From assembly GCF_026626705.1 (NCBI RefSeq), contig NZ_JAPNKC010000001.1:10440001-10504000 (forward strand): a stretch of 64,000 nucleotides of DNA, given 5' to 3'. Every line of letters begins with the position of its first letter. Position 1 is the stretch's first letter. The position numbers and the translations under genes are program-made. Under the pieces are notes generated by a model. That model searched no databases. It saw only the letters and a list, made by a program, of their open reading frames with translations, and was not told the origin of the DNA. The stretch is from Pyxidicoccus sp. MSG2 (lineage in GTDB: Bacteria > Myxococcota > Myxococcia > Myxococcales > Myxococcaceae). This document shows, one piece after another, positions 18,397 to 28,588 of the stretch.

Positions 18397-19566
18397 GTGA
18401 AGCCCTCGAATCTTCGTCGCGGCCTTGCCCGCGCGGCCCGCTGGCTGGGGGGGCTGGTGGCCCTCGCGCTCGTGGGCACCCTCGCCAGCGCCTGGACGGC
18501 CTTCGGTGGCCGTGCGGCAGGCGCACGCCGCGAGCGGATGGAGCACTCCCCGCAGTGGCAGGACGGCCACTTCGAGAACCCGCAGCCGCTCTACAACGAC
18601 TTCGGGCGCTCCATCTCGGCCATGTTCAACGCGAGCCCCGTCGCGAGCCCCACCCAGCTTCCGCTCGCCACCGCCTCCGTCGACCCGCGCCTCTGGGAGA
18701 TTCCCCCGGCCACGGGCCTGCGCGTCACCTGGTTCGGACACTCCTCGACGCTCATCGAGGTGGACGGCGCTCGCGTGCTCACGGACCCCATCTGGAGCGA
18801 CCGGGCCTCGCCGCTGACGTGGGCCGGGCCCACGCGGTGGTACGCGCCGCCCGTCGCGCTGGACGCGCTGCCGAAAATCGACGCCGTGGTCATCTCCCAT
18901 GACCACTATGACCACCTGGACCACCGCACCGTCGTGGCCATGAAGGACTGGGACACCACCTTCATCGTCCCGCTTGGCGTCGGCGCGCACCTCGAGTCCT
19001 GGGGCGTGCCGCCCGCGCGCATCGTCGAGCTGGACTGGTGGGAGCGCACGCAGGTGCGTGGGCTCGACATCGTCTGCACGCCGTCACGGCATGCCTCGGG
19101 ACGCACGGGCATCGACAAGGACGCCACGCTGTGGGCCGGCTTCGCGCTGCTCGGCCCGAAGCACCGTGCGTACTACTCGGGGGACACGGGGCTGTTCCCC
19201 GCGATGAAGGACATCGGCGCCCGCCTGGGGCCCTTCGACGTCACGCTCATCGAGGTGGGCCAGTACCACAGCGCCTGGCCGGACTGGCACATCGGTCCCG
19301 AGCAGGCGGTGCTCGCCCACCAGCAACTGCGGGGAAAGGTGCTCCTGCCCGTGCACTGGGGGCTGTTCAGCCTCGCGCCCCACGGCTGGACGGAGCCGAT
19401 GGAGCGCGTGCTCGCGGCCGCCGGGAAGGCCGGTCAGCGCGTGCTCGTCCCGAAGCCGGGGGAGAGCGTCGAGCCGGAAGCTCCTCCGGCCCTGGCGCCC
19501 TGGTGGCCCGCCCTGCCGTGGAACACGGGAGAGCAGGACCCCATCGTCTCCACCAAGCTGGACTGA
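18397..19566 (+). CDS. Membrane-anchored MBL-fold metallohydrolase
   Basis: A 389-residue protein with one N-terminal hydrophobic segment (WLGGLVALALVGTLASAW) and a metallo-beta-lactamase fold of the UlaG/NAPE-PLD-like group. Motifs are VTWFGHSSTLIEVDG, VLTDPIWSDRASP, the zinc signature VVISHDHYDHLD (HxHxDH), TPSRHASGR, YYSGDTGLFPAMKDIG and LLPVHWGLF. Relatives hydrolyse phospholipid-type or lactone substrates; the substrate here is unknown. Loss of signal cleavage would leave the enzyme outside the cytoplasm, attached to the inner membrane. GTG 18397 has AGGAG 8 bases upstream. The gene converges on lexA with 3 bases between stops. Confidence 0.88.
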   Translation: MKPSNLRRGLARAARWLGGLVALALVGTLASAWTAFGGRAAGARRERMEHSPQWQDGHFENPQPLYNDFGRSISAMFNASPVASPTQLPLATASVDPRLWEIPPATGLRVTWFGHSSTLIEVDGARVLTDPIWSDRASPLTWAGPTRWYAPPVALDALPKIDAVVISHDHYDHLDHRTVVAMKDWDTTFIVPLGVGAHLESWGVPPARIVELDWWERTQVRGLDIVCTPSRHASGRTGIDKDATLWAGFALLGPKHRAYYSGDTGLFPAMKDIGARLGPFDVTLIEVGQYHSAWPDWHIGPEQAVLAHQQLRGKVLLPVHWGLFSLAPHGWTEPMERVLAAAGKAGQRVLVPKPGESVEPEAPPALAPWWPALPWNTGEQDPIVSTKLD

Positions 19567-19569
19567 CGC

Positions 19570-20235
19570 CTAGACGCGCCCGCCCTGCAGCTTGCGGTAC
19601 ACGCCCACCACCTGGCCCAGAATCATCGTGGAGCGGAAGTCCGCGCGACTCACGTAGATGGGCTGCATGGTGGCGTTCGCCGGCTGGAAGCGGATGCGAT
19701 CCCCTTCCGGGTAGTAGCGCTTCACCGTGGCCTCGTCCTCGATGAGGGCCACGACGATTTCGCCCGGCTGCGCCGACGGCGTCTTCTTCACGAAGAGGTA
19801 GTCGCCGTCGTGGATGCCGTCGTCGATCATCGACTGGCCCTTCACGCGCAGGGCGAAGACCTCGCGGCCATTCACGCCCCCGAGCAGGAAGCTGTCGATC
19901 TTGACCGAGTCCTCCATGTGCTCCTGCGCGAGCAGGGGCGCGCCGGCGGCGACCTTGCCCAGCAGGGGCACCTCCACCATGCCGGCTTCCTTCTTCGCAC
20001 CCAGGCCGAGCGCCAGCCGCGCCCGCTTGGTGGGCACCAGGGAGCGGCTCTGCTGCTCGCCCCGGTTCAGGTAGCCCTTGCGCTCCAGCGCCTTGAGGTG
20101 GTCGTTCACGCCGTTGGTCGAGCGGATGTCCATCTGCTCGCCGATTTCGCGGATGGTCGGCGGGAAGCCCCGCGTCTCCGTCTCCTTGACGATGAAGCTG
20201 AGAATCTCGCGCTGGCGTTCCGTGAGCTCTTCCAT
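19570..20235 (-). CDS. lexA: LexA repressor
   Basis: SOS-response transcription repressor and self-cleaving protease (221 residues). The N-terminal winged helix-turn-helix has [35 protein letters not shown] and [10 protein letters not shown]. The C-terminal S24 domain contains the Ala-Gly cleavage bond in KVAAGAPL, the catalytic Ser in [11 protein letters not shown] and the catalytic Lys in [14 protein letters not shown] 20235 is preceded by GGAGGGAG. A 17-bp sequence matching the M. xanthus LexA motif lies 74-90 bases upstream, so autoregulation is expected. Confidence 0.96.
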   Translation of the reverse strand: MEELTERQREILSFIVKETETRGFPPTIREIGEQMDIRSTNGVNDHLKALERKGYLNRGEQQSRSLVPTKRARLALGLGAKKEAGMVEVPLLGKVAAGAPLLAQEHMEDSVKIDSFLLGGVNGREVFALRVKGQSMIDDGIHDGDYLFVKKTPSAQPGEIVVALIEDEATVKRYYPEGDRIRFQPANATMQPIYVSRADFRSTMILGQVVGVYRKLQGGRV

Positions 20236-20308
20236 GCGCTCCCTCCCTCTGCTGGCGTCCTGCCAGGGGCACGGACGTCCAGGCAACAGGCTTTCAGTAT
20301 CCACTCTC

Positions 20309-20325
20309 CCTGAACATACGTGTAG
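20309..20325 (-). promoter_or_regulatory. Predicted LexA-binding site (SOS box)
   Basis: Read on the minus strand, the 17 bases match 16 of 17 positions of the M. xanthus LexA motif as I recall it (CTRHAMRYBYGTTCAGS). The core is CTGAAC at 20310-20315. A second GTTCAG at 20335-20340 on the plus strand is a weaker match (13 of 17 by my count) in opposite orientation, so the two cores form an inverted pair. The site lies between lexA and the divergent hybrid kinase gene and could regulate both. Confidence 0.75.
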
Positions 20326-20339
20326 AGTCAATTCGTTCA

Positions 20340-23300
20340 GTGTCCCCCTGCGCACCCTCCGTGCGTGCTGAGCAGTCGCCTTTCTCACAACTTGAGGCAG
20401 GACGACGATCTTTGCGTACAATTCCGCCCGCTTTGTCCGAGCCCCGCCACACGTTGCTGTTCGTCGATGACGAGGCCGACGTCCTGGACATCCTCACGCG
20501 GATGTTCCAGCGCCGGTATCGCGTCCTGACCGCGCCCAATGGCGCAGCGGCGCTCGACATCCTGCGTCGTGAAACGGTGGACGTGCTCATCACGGACCAG
20601 CGGATGCCGGAGATGTCGGGCATCGAGCTGGTGGCGACGGTGCGCGCGGAGGGCTTCGACGTCACCGCGCTGCTGCTCACCGGGTACACGGACCCGGAGG
20701 ACATCATCGCGGCCATCAACCGCGGCCAGGTGTACCGGTACATCACCAAGCCGTGGGACGTGAACGACCTGGTCATCACCGTGAAGAACGCGGTGGAGTT
20801 CACGCAGTTGCGGCGCGACAAGGAGCGGCTCATCCGCCAGCTCCACCAGCGCGTGGAGGCCCTCTTCGTCCTCTACGAGGTGAGCCGCGCCTCCGCGAAC
20901 GACCCGGCCAGCTACGACAACATCATCGACCGCGTGCTCATCGCCGTGGCGCGGGTGCTGCCGTACGACTGCGGCGCGGCGCTCATCGCCCCGGACTCGT
21001 CGGGCAGCGTCACGCTGCGGCTGCGCTGCCACGGCACGGTGGGGGAGCAGGCGCTGCTGGGCGTGAAGGAGTCCATGCTCGGCGCGTACCGCAAGAGCAG
21101 CGGCCTGCTGCTGCCGGAGGACCGCGTCATCACCCGCGTGGCCGGCACCACCACGAAGGACGCCGAGGCCACCACCGTCTACCCCAGCCAGCTCACCGTG
21201 AATCTGGTGGCCGGCGGGCGTCCGGTGGGCATGCTGTCGCTGTTCAGCCAGAAGCCGGACGCCTTCACCGAGGACGACGGCGTGCTGCTGGACGTGCTCG
21301 CCAACCAGACGGCGGACGCCATCCAGTCCCTGCGCTCGGCGGAGGAGGAAGCCCGCCACCGCATGGAGCGGATGGTGGAGTCCATGGCGGACGGCGTGGT
21401 CCTCACCGACGAGAAGAACGACATCGTGGTGATGAACCCCGCCGCGCGCCGCCTGCTCCAGGCGGAGGACGACACGGAGGCCCACACCACGCGGATGATG
21501 GAGGAGCGGCTGGGCTTCCAGCCCTTCCACCTGGTGCGCGGCTGGGAGTACAGCGGCAACCAGGTGCTGCGCGAGGAGGTGAAGCTCTTCGACCGCCACG
21601 TGCAGGTGACTGTCACGCCGGTGAGCGACGCGCGCGGCACGCTGCGCGGGGTGTGCGTGGTGCTGCGCGACATCACCGAGCAGAAGAGCCTGGAGGAGCG
21701 CAAGGACGAGTTCGTCTCCATGGTGAGCCACGAGCTGCGCACGCCGCTCACGTCCATGTCCGGCGCGCTGGACCTGGTGCTCAACTTCATGGCCGGCGAC
21801 ATCAACGAGCGGCAGCGCCGCTACCTGTCGCTGGCGAAGGACTCCACCGAAAAGCTCAACTCCATCGTCGACGACCTGCTCGACCTGTCGAAGTTCGCCA
21901 AGGGTCGGCTGCAGATGAACTTCGAGGTGGCGTACCTCGACGAGGTGATTCAGCGGGTGGTGGAGAAGTACCAGCCGGCCTTCGGCGAGAAGCGCATCCT
22001 GGTGAAGTCCATTCTTCCGCGGCACCCCCTGCGGGCGATGGCGGACCCCAACCGGTTGAACCAGGTCCTCAACAACCTGCTCAACAACGCGGTGAAGTTC
22101 ACCCCGGAGGGCGGCGACGTGCGGGTGGAGCTGCACGCCACCTCCAGCCTGCCGGGCTACGTGGTGATTTCCTGCTGGAACAGCGGAGACCCCATCGCCG
22201 AGGAGAGCCTGGAGCGCATCTTCGACCGCTTCGAGCAGGCGCGCACCAAGGCCAACCGCACCGTGCGCGGCACCGGTCTGGGCCTGGCCATCTGCCGCAA
22301 CATCGTGGAGGCCCACGGCGGCCGCGTCTGGTGCGAGCCCTGCGCGGACGGCGTGCGCTTCATGGCGGTGCTGCCCACCGAGCCGCCCCCCGAGCTGCGA
22401 GGCGATGACGGCGCGGAGAGCGTGGCGGTGCAGCCGCGCCGCAAGGAGAGCCGGGGCCGGGTGCTGGTCATCGAGGGCGAGCCCGAGGTGGGCTACATCG
22501 CCAAGGCCCTGATGATGGGGCGCGGCTACGACGTGCGGCTGGCCTTCAATGCCGAGGAGGGCCTGGCCTCCGCGCGCGCCTACCACCCGGACATGCTGAT
22601 CGTCTCCGTGCGGTTGCCGGACGTGGACGGGCTGCGGCTGGCGGAAATCCTCCGGCACGACCCGGAGACGCGCCGCGCGCCGCTGCTGGTGACGTCCGCC
22701 TTCGACGAGCGGCAGCGCGCCTTCCGCGCCGGGGCGGACGCCTTCCTGGTGCGCCCGCTGGCGTCGGACAAGCTGCTGGCCACGGTGGACTCGCTGGTGC
22801 GCGGCCGCTCGGGCCCCGCGCACGGGCGCGTGCTGGTGGTGGACGACGACGCGAAGATTGCCGCCATCTGCCGCGAGGTGCTGGAGAACATCGGCTTCGA
22901 CGTGGCCACCGCGGGCTCCATCGAAGAGGGACGCCGCTCCCTGCGCGAGCGCCGGCCGGACGTTGTCCTGCTGGACGTGACGCTGCCGGACGGTGACGGC
23001 TTCGTCTTCCTGGAGGAGATCAAGGCCGAGCGCGCCAGCGGCCACATCTCCGTCATCTTCATCTCCGCCCGCGCGGAGACGTCCTCCAAGGTGCGCGCCC
23101 TCAAGCTGGGCGGCGACGACTACCTCACCAAGCCCTTCGACGCGCTGGAGCTGGGTGCGCGCGTGGAGAGCGTGATGCGGCGCAAGGAGCAGGAGCTGTC
23201 CGCGTCGCCCACCACGCAGCTGCCGGGCTCCACCGCGATTGAGCGCGAGGTCCAGCGGCGGCTGGTGGCGCGGCGGCCGTTCGCCTTCTGCTACCTCGAC

Positions 23301-23758
23301 CTGGACAACCTCAAGGCCTACAACGACTACTACGGCTTCGCGAAGGCGGACGGTGTCGTGCGCCAGACGGGCGACCTGATGCGCGAAATCTTCGCGCAGG
23401 ACGGCGCGCCCGGGGACTTCCTGGGCCACGTGGCCGGTGACGACTTCGTGTTCATCACCTCCACGGAGTCGGTGGACCGCATCTGCCAGAAGGCGATCGA
23501 GACCTTCGACCGCATCATCCCGCTCTACTACGACCGGCAGGACCGGGAGCGCGGGCACATCGAGGCGGAGGACCGCTTCGGGGAGAAGCGTCACTTCCCC
23601 ATCATGAGCGTGTCCGTGGTGGCGGTGATGACGGACGGCTCGCAGGACCACGCGGAGCTGGCGCGGCGCGCGGCGGACATGAAGAAGCGGGCGAAGGCGA
23701 TTGCCGGCTCCGTCTTCCTGCGCAGCGACAGGGAGCGGGTGGTACGCTCCGTGGCCGG

Positions 23759-23762
<4 letters not shown>
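20340..23762 (+). CDS. Hybrid histidine kinase REC-GAF-PAS-HisKA-HATPase-REC-REC-GGDEF(degenerate)
   Basis: A large cytoplasmic signalling protein (up to 1140 residues, no membrane segment). Domains in order: receiver 1 (about 37-150; [22 protein letters not shown]), GAF (about 175-335), PAS (about 340-450), HisKA ([14 protein letters not shown] near 460), HATPase ([28 protein letters not shown]), receiver 2 (about 707-820), receiver 3 (about 830-945; [24 protein letters not shown]) and a GGDEF-like domain (about 960-1135). Receiver 2 has Ser in place of the phospho-acceptor Asp (IVSVRLPD), and the GGDEF signature reads AGDDF. Both look degenerate. GTG 20340 is the longest start, but it overlaps a LexA half-site and lacks a ribosome site; TTG at 20412 or 20433 may be the true start. 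It overlaps the next kinase gene by ATGA. Confidence 0.9.
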
Positions 23763-25606
<1,844 letters not shown>

Positions 25607-25643
25607 GGCCCCGCATGGGCTGTGATAGCTAGAGAGGCTGCCC

Positions 25644-26633
25644 ATGGCCCAACCCCGCCGCCAGACGCCCTTCCTCGTCGGCCTCGTGCTGATTCTCGCG
25701 GCATTGCCGGTGGGGTGGTTCGTCTTCCTGCGCCAGCCGCCGCCTCCTCCTCCGCGGCCCGCGCCTCCGCCCGTCGCGGTGCCGGCTCCGACCGAGAAGA
25801 AGCCCCTGGAGCTGGAGTTCACCGAGGTGTCCGGCACCGTGGAGGTGCAGCACCCGGACGGCACCTGGCGCCCGGCGACGGTGGGCGCGGCCCTGCGCCG
25901 CAACGAGAAGGTGCGCACCCAGGACGGCTCGTACGCCATGCTCATCGGCGGCGAGGCCGTGGAAGTGCGCATGGACCCCGGCACGGAAATCTCCGTGGAG
26001 GCGCTGACGGAGTCCGTGTCCCGCATCCTCCTCGGCAAGGGTATGGCGACGGCCGTCGTGCGTCCCGGCCAGCGCCACACCTTCGAGGTGAAGGCGGCCA
26101 ACGCGGACGCGGTGGCCACCCTCGAGCAGAGCGGTGCCTTCACCATGAGCAACAACGGCCAGGGCACCGTGGCGGTGGGCACGCGCGAGGGTGAGGTGAC
26201 GCTGCTCGGGCAGGGCAAGGTCGTCATCGTCCGCGCGGGTCAGCAGGCCGTCATCCGCCCCGGCCAGGCGCCGTCCGAGCCCGCGACGGTGCCCAGCAGC
26301 CTCCTGCTCAAGGTGGATTGGCCGGTGGAGCGCACGCGCCGCGAGCGCGAACTGCTCGTGCGTGGACAGACGGTCCCCGGCAGCCGCGTGGAGGTGGACG
26401 GTGTCACGGTGGCGCCGGACGCCCAGGGCCACTTCGAGCGCAAGGTGGTGCTGCGCGAGGGCCGCAACACCGTGGACGTCCGCGCCGTCGGAGTGGGGGC
26501 TGTCGGAGGGGTGGACGGCGGAGTGAAGCGTATTGAACAAAGGGACAAGCAGGACGTGGTCGTCGACACCACGCCGCCCCCTTTGAAGACGGATCCGGAC
26601 ATCTGGAATCAAGCAAACAACGATTCCCGGTAG
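25644..26633 (+). CDS. FecR-domain protein with N-terminal membrane anchor and Ig-like C terminus
   Basis: A 329-residue protein with one N-terminal TM (FLVGLVLILAALPVGWFVFL) and a Pro-rich spacer. It has a FecR-like domain (TEVSGTVEVQHPDGTWRPAT, ALRRNEKVRTQDGSYAMLIG, VRMDPGTEISVEAL) and a C-terminal Ig-like segment (LLVRGQTVPGSRVEVDGVTV, GHFERKVVLREGRNTVDVRA) of the type found in glucodextranase B-like domains. FecR domains in myxobacteria occur in envelope proteins without any link to iron. It ends 240 bases before the riboswitch-controlled operon. Its Ig-like segment resembles one in the large barrel protein at 30514 (VTVAGVAAEVDAQGAW), which suggests a functional link. Confidence 0.82.
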   Translation: MAQPRRQTPFLVGLVLILAALPVGWFVFLRQPPPPPPRPAPPPVAVPAPTEKKPLELEFTEVSGTVEVQHPDGTWRPATVGAALRRNEKVRTQDGSYAMLIGGEAVEVRMDPGTEISVEALTESVSRILLGKGMATAVVRPGQRHTFEVKAANADAVATLEQSGAFTMSNNGQGTVAVGTREGEVTLLGQGKVVIVRAGQQAVIRPGQAPSEPATVPSSLLLKVDWPVERTRRERELLVRGQTVPGSRVEVDGVTVAPDAQGHFERKVVLREGRNTVDVRAVGVGAVGGVDGGVKRIEQRDKQDVVVDTTPPPLKTDPDIWNQANNDSR

Positions 26634-26662
26634 AAGACCGTGCGGGCAGACGGCCGATCGCC

Positions 26663-26692
26663 TTGACCCCTGGTCCAAGGGCTCCCTAGACT
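26663..26692 (+). promoter_or_regulatory. Sigma70-like promoter upstream of the riboswitch
   Basis: TTGACC (26663-26668) and TAGACT (26687-26692) are separated by 18 bases, a good match to the -35/-10 arrangement. The predicted transcript start near 26699-26700 falls just before the aptamer, as expected for a riboswitch leader. No other promoter-like pair is as clear in this gap. Confidence 0.55.
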
Positions 26693-26700
26693 CCTCCGCA

Positions 26701-26806
26701 GTCGTTCCTGTTCAAGGGCAATCCTGGACGAAAGTCCTGGTGCGCAAAGCCGCGGGGCCTGAAGTCCGGCCGGCCGTGACCGCCGTGGGAAGCCAGTACC
26801 GGATAT
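26701..26806 (+). ncRNA. GEMM-class cyclic-dinucleotide riboswitch aptamer (c-di-GMP-I type)
   Basis: The conserved landmarks of the GEMM-I aptamer occur in order and with appropriate spacing. They are AAGGGCAA (26714-26721); a stem GGAC-GAAA-GTCC with a GAAA tetraloop (26726-26737); the hallmark CGCAAAGCC (26743-26751); GGCCTGAAG (26756-26764), like the tetraloop-receptor strand; and GAAGCCAGTACCGG (26789-26802), like the UAGCC-GGGUUACCG end. The GGG of GGGCAA keeps the G that in Vc2-type aptamers contacts c-di-GMP; cGAMP-sensing relatives have A there. The closing P1 helix is weak by eye. The predicted target is the operon starting at 26873, 67 bases downstream, whose ribosome site GGGAGG is at 26858-26863. 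Confidence 0.75.
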
Positions 26807-26872
26807 GCCGGGTCCCGTGTGCCTTGTGCAGGCTTGGGTCGTCGTCTCGGTCTCTCCGGGAGGTCGTTTCCG

Positions 26873-28576
26873 ATGCTGCGGACACTGGCCCTGGTTTCCT
26901 CGCTGCTCCCCGCGCTGTCTCCCGCCTTCGCGCAGATGCAGGCGCGCCCCATCACCGGCACGGCGAAGGTCGTCAACGGTGGACCGGGAGACCAGACGGA
27001 CCCCCACGTCAGCGGCCCGCTGGTCGCCTATACGAACGAGGTCCGCGGCACGAGCGAGATTCGCTACCACGACCTGGTGACGGAGCACGACGCGGCCATC
27101 CCCAATGGGGGCGCCTTCGACTTCGTGTCGGACGTGAGCGGCGACACGGTGGTGTTCACCCGCGTCGGCGCCTCCAGCTCCATCTACACCTTCGACGTGG
27201 TGGCCCCGGGCTCCACGCCGGTGGAGCTGGCGCCCGAGCAGGGCAGCAGCCGGCGCGCGGCGGTGATTGGCGGCCGCACGGTGGCGTGGCAGGACTTCGG
27301 CTTCACTGGCAACACGCTGCAGCCGGAGATTGCCGCGTTCGACCTGGACACCGGCACACTCACCCGGCTCACCGAGGATGCGCTGCAGGACCGCACGCCG
27401 GCGGTGGCGCCCGATGGAAAGACGGTGGTCTGGGCCAAGTGCAACACGCAGAGCCAGGCGTGCGACATCTGGGAGGCGCGGTGGAACGGCGCGGGCTTCA
27501 CCACGCAGGCACTCACCGGCACCGAGGGTGAGGAGTCGCAGCCGGACACCAACGGCGAGGTGGTGGTCTACGCCAGCACGCGCATGGTGGACGGTGTCTC
27601 GGACCGGGACATCTACTGGAAGCCGGTGGGCGGCGGCGTCGAGCAACGGCTGGCACTGCCAGGGCTGGACGCCAATCCGAGCATCAGCGGCTCGCTGGTG
27701 GCCTTCGAGCGCAGGGCGCCGGAGAAGAACGACTTCGACATCGCGCTCTACGACTTGAAGTCGCAGACCCTCTACGTGCTGACGAGCGGGCCGGAGAACG
27801 AGAACCTCAACGACTTGAGCATGAGCGGGGACGGCACGGTGCGCGTGGTGTGGACGGCGCCGGCCAACGGCGACTTCAACGTGCACTCCTTCACCTTCCA
27901 GCTTCCGTCGGAGCGCCCGTGCCGGCCTTTCGAGGAGGTGGACCGGCTCCCCATCGACGTCTGCTACACGCCGGACGACTGGCCGCTGCTGACCACGCTG
28001 GAGGTGACGCGAACCACCGGTGCCCCCAACGGCGCCGAGCTTGATTTCGCCGGAAAGGGCGTGGGCGTCATCTGTGTGGACAACGGCTTCAGCGGCCTGC
28101 CGGCCACCTCCGGCTGGGTGTGGCTCAATGGCCACGTGAAGGTGTCACCCGACCAGTTCCAGAAAGACGTGTCCCTCATCGCCAAGGGCATGGTGATGGC
28201 CACGGACGGCCACAACACGCTGACCGCTCAGATCTCCGGAAAGCCCGGAACTACGTTCCGCGTCCGCGTCCATGGAATGCCTCCGGTCTGCGAGGACGAG
28301 GACGAGGCGTCCGAGCCCCTGGCGCCCGACGCGCAGGTCATCCCCGGGCAGCTTGTTTCGCCCATGTCGCTCGAGGCCAAGGCGGTGTCACCCCTGACCT
28401 TTGTGCCCGACGGTGCGGTGCGTGGCGCGGGGCCGATTCCCGGTGGCTGCAGCACGGGTGGCGGCTCGCTGGCGCTGATGGGGATGATGCTCACGGCGGT
28501 GTGGCTGCTGGGCCCCCGGCGCGCGTTCGTGGCGATGCGACGGAAGGAACTTCGGCGCGGAGGCCGTGCCCTGTAG
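26873..28576 (+). CDS. Secreted beta-propeller protein with MYXO-CTERM tail
   Basis: First gene of the riboswitch-controlled unit; 567 residues. The signal peptide MLRTLALVSSLLPALSPAFA is followed by repeated TolB/WD-like strands (DPHVSGPLVAYTNEVRGTSE, DRTPAVAPDGKTVVWAK, ANPSISGSLVAFERR), giving a six- to eight-bladed propeller to about residue 340. A beta-rich region with Cys pairs follows. The C terminus has PGGCSTGGG, a hydrophobic stretch and an Arg-rich end, the MYXO-CTERM pattern that directs Cys-dependent sorting to the cell surface in myxobacteria. ATG 26873 is chosen for the signal peptide and the GGGAGG site. The next gene begins 12 bases after the stop. Confidence 0.85.
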   Translation: MLRTLALVSSLLPALSPAFAQMQARPITGTAKVVNGGPGDQTDPHVSGPLVAYTNEVRGTSEIRYHDLVTEHDAAIPNGGAFDFVSDVSGDTVVFTRVGASSSIYTFDVVAPGSTPVELAPEQGSSRRAAVIGGRTVAWQDFGFTGNTLQPEIAAFDLDTGTLTRLTEDALQDRTPAVAPDGKTVVWAKCNTQSQACDIWEARWNGAGFTTQALTGTEGEESQPDTNGEVVVYASTRMVDGVSDRDIYWKPVGGGVEQRLALPGLDANPSISGSLVAFERRAPEKNDFDIALYDLKSQTLYVLTSGPENENLNDLSMSGDGTVRVVWTAPANGDFNVHSFTFQLPSERPCRPFEEVDRLPIDVCYTPDDWPLLTTLEVTRTTGAPNGAELDFAGKGVGVICVDNGFSGLPATSGWVWLNGHVKVSPDQFQKDVSLIAKGMVMATDGHNTLTAQISGKPGTTFRVRVHGMPPVCEDEDEASEPLAPDAQVIPGQLVSPMSLEAKAVSPLTFVPDGAVRGAGPIPGGCSTGGGSLALMGMMLTAVWLLGPRRAFVAMRRKELRRGGRAL

Positions 28577-28588
28577 ACTTGGAGCCGC

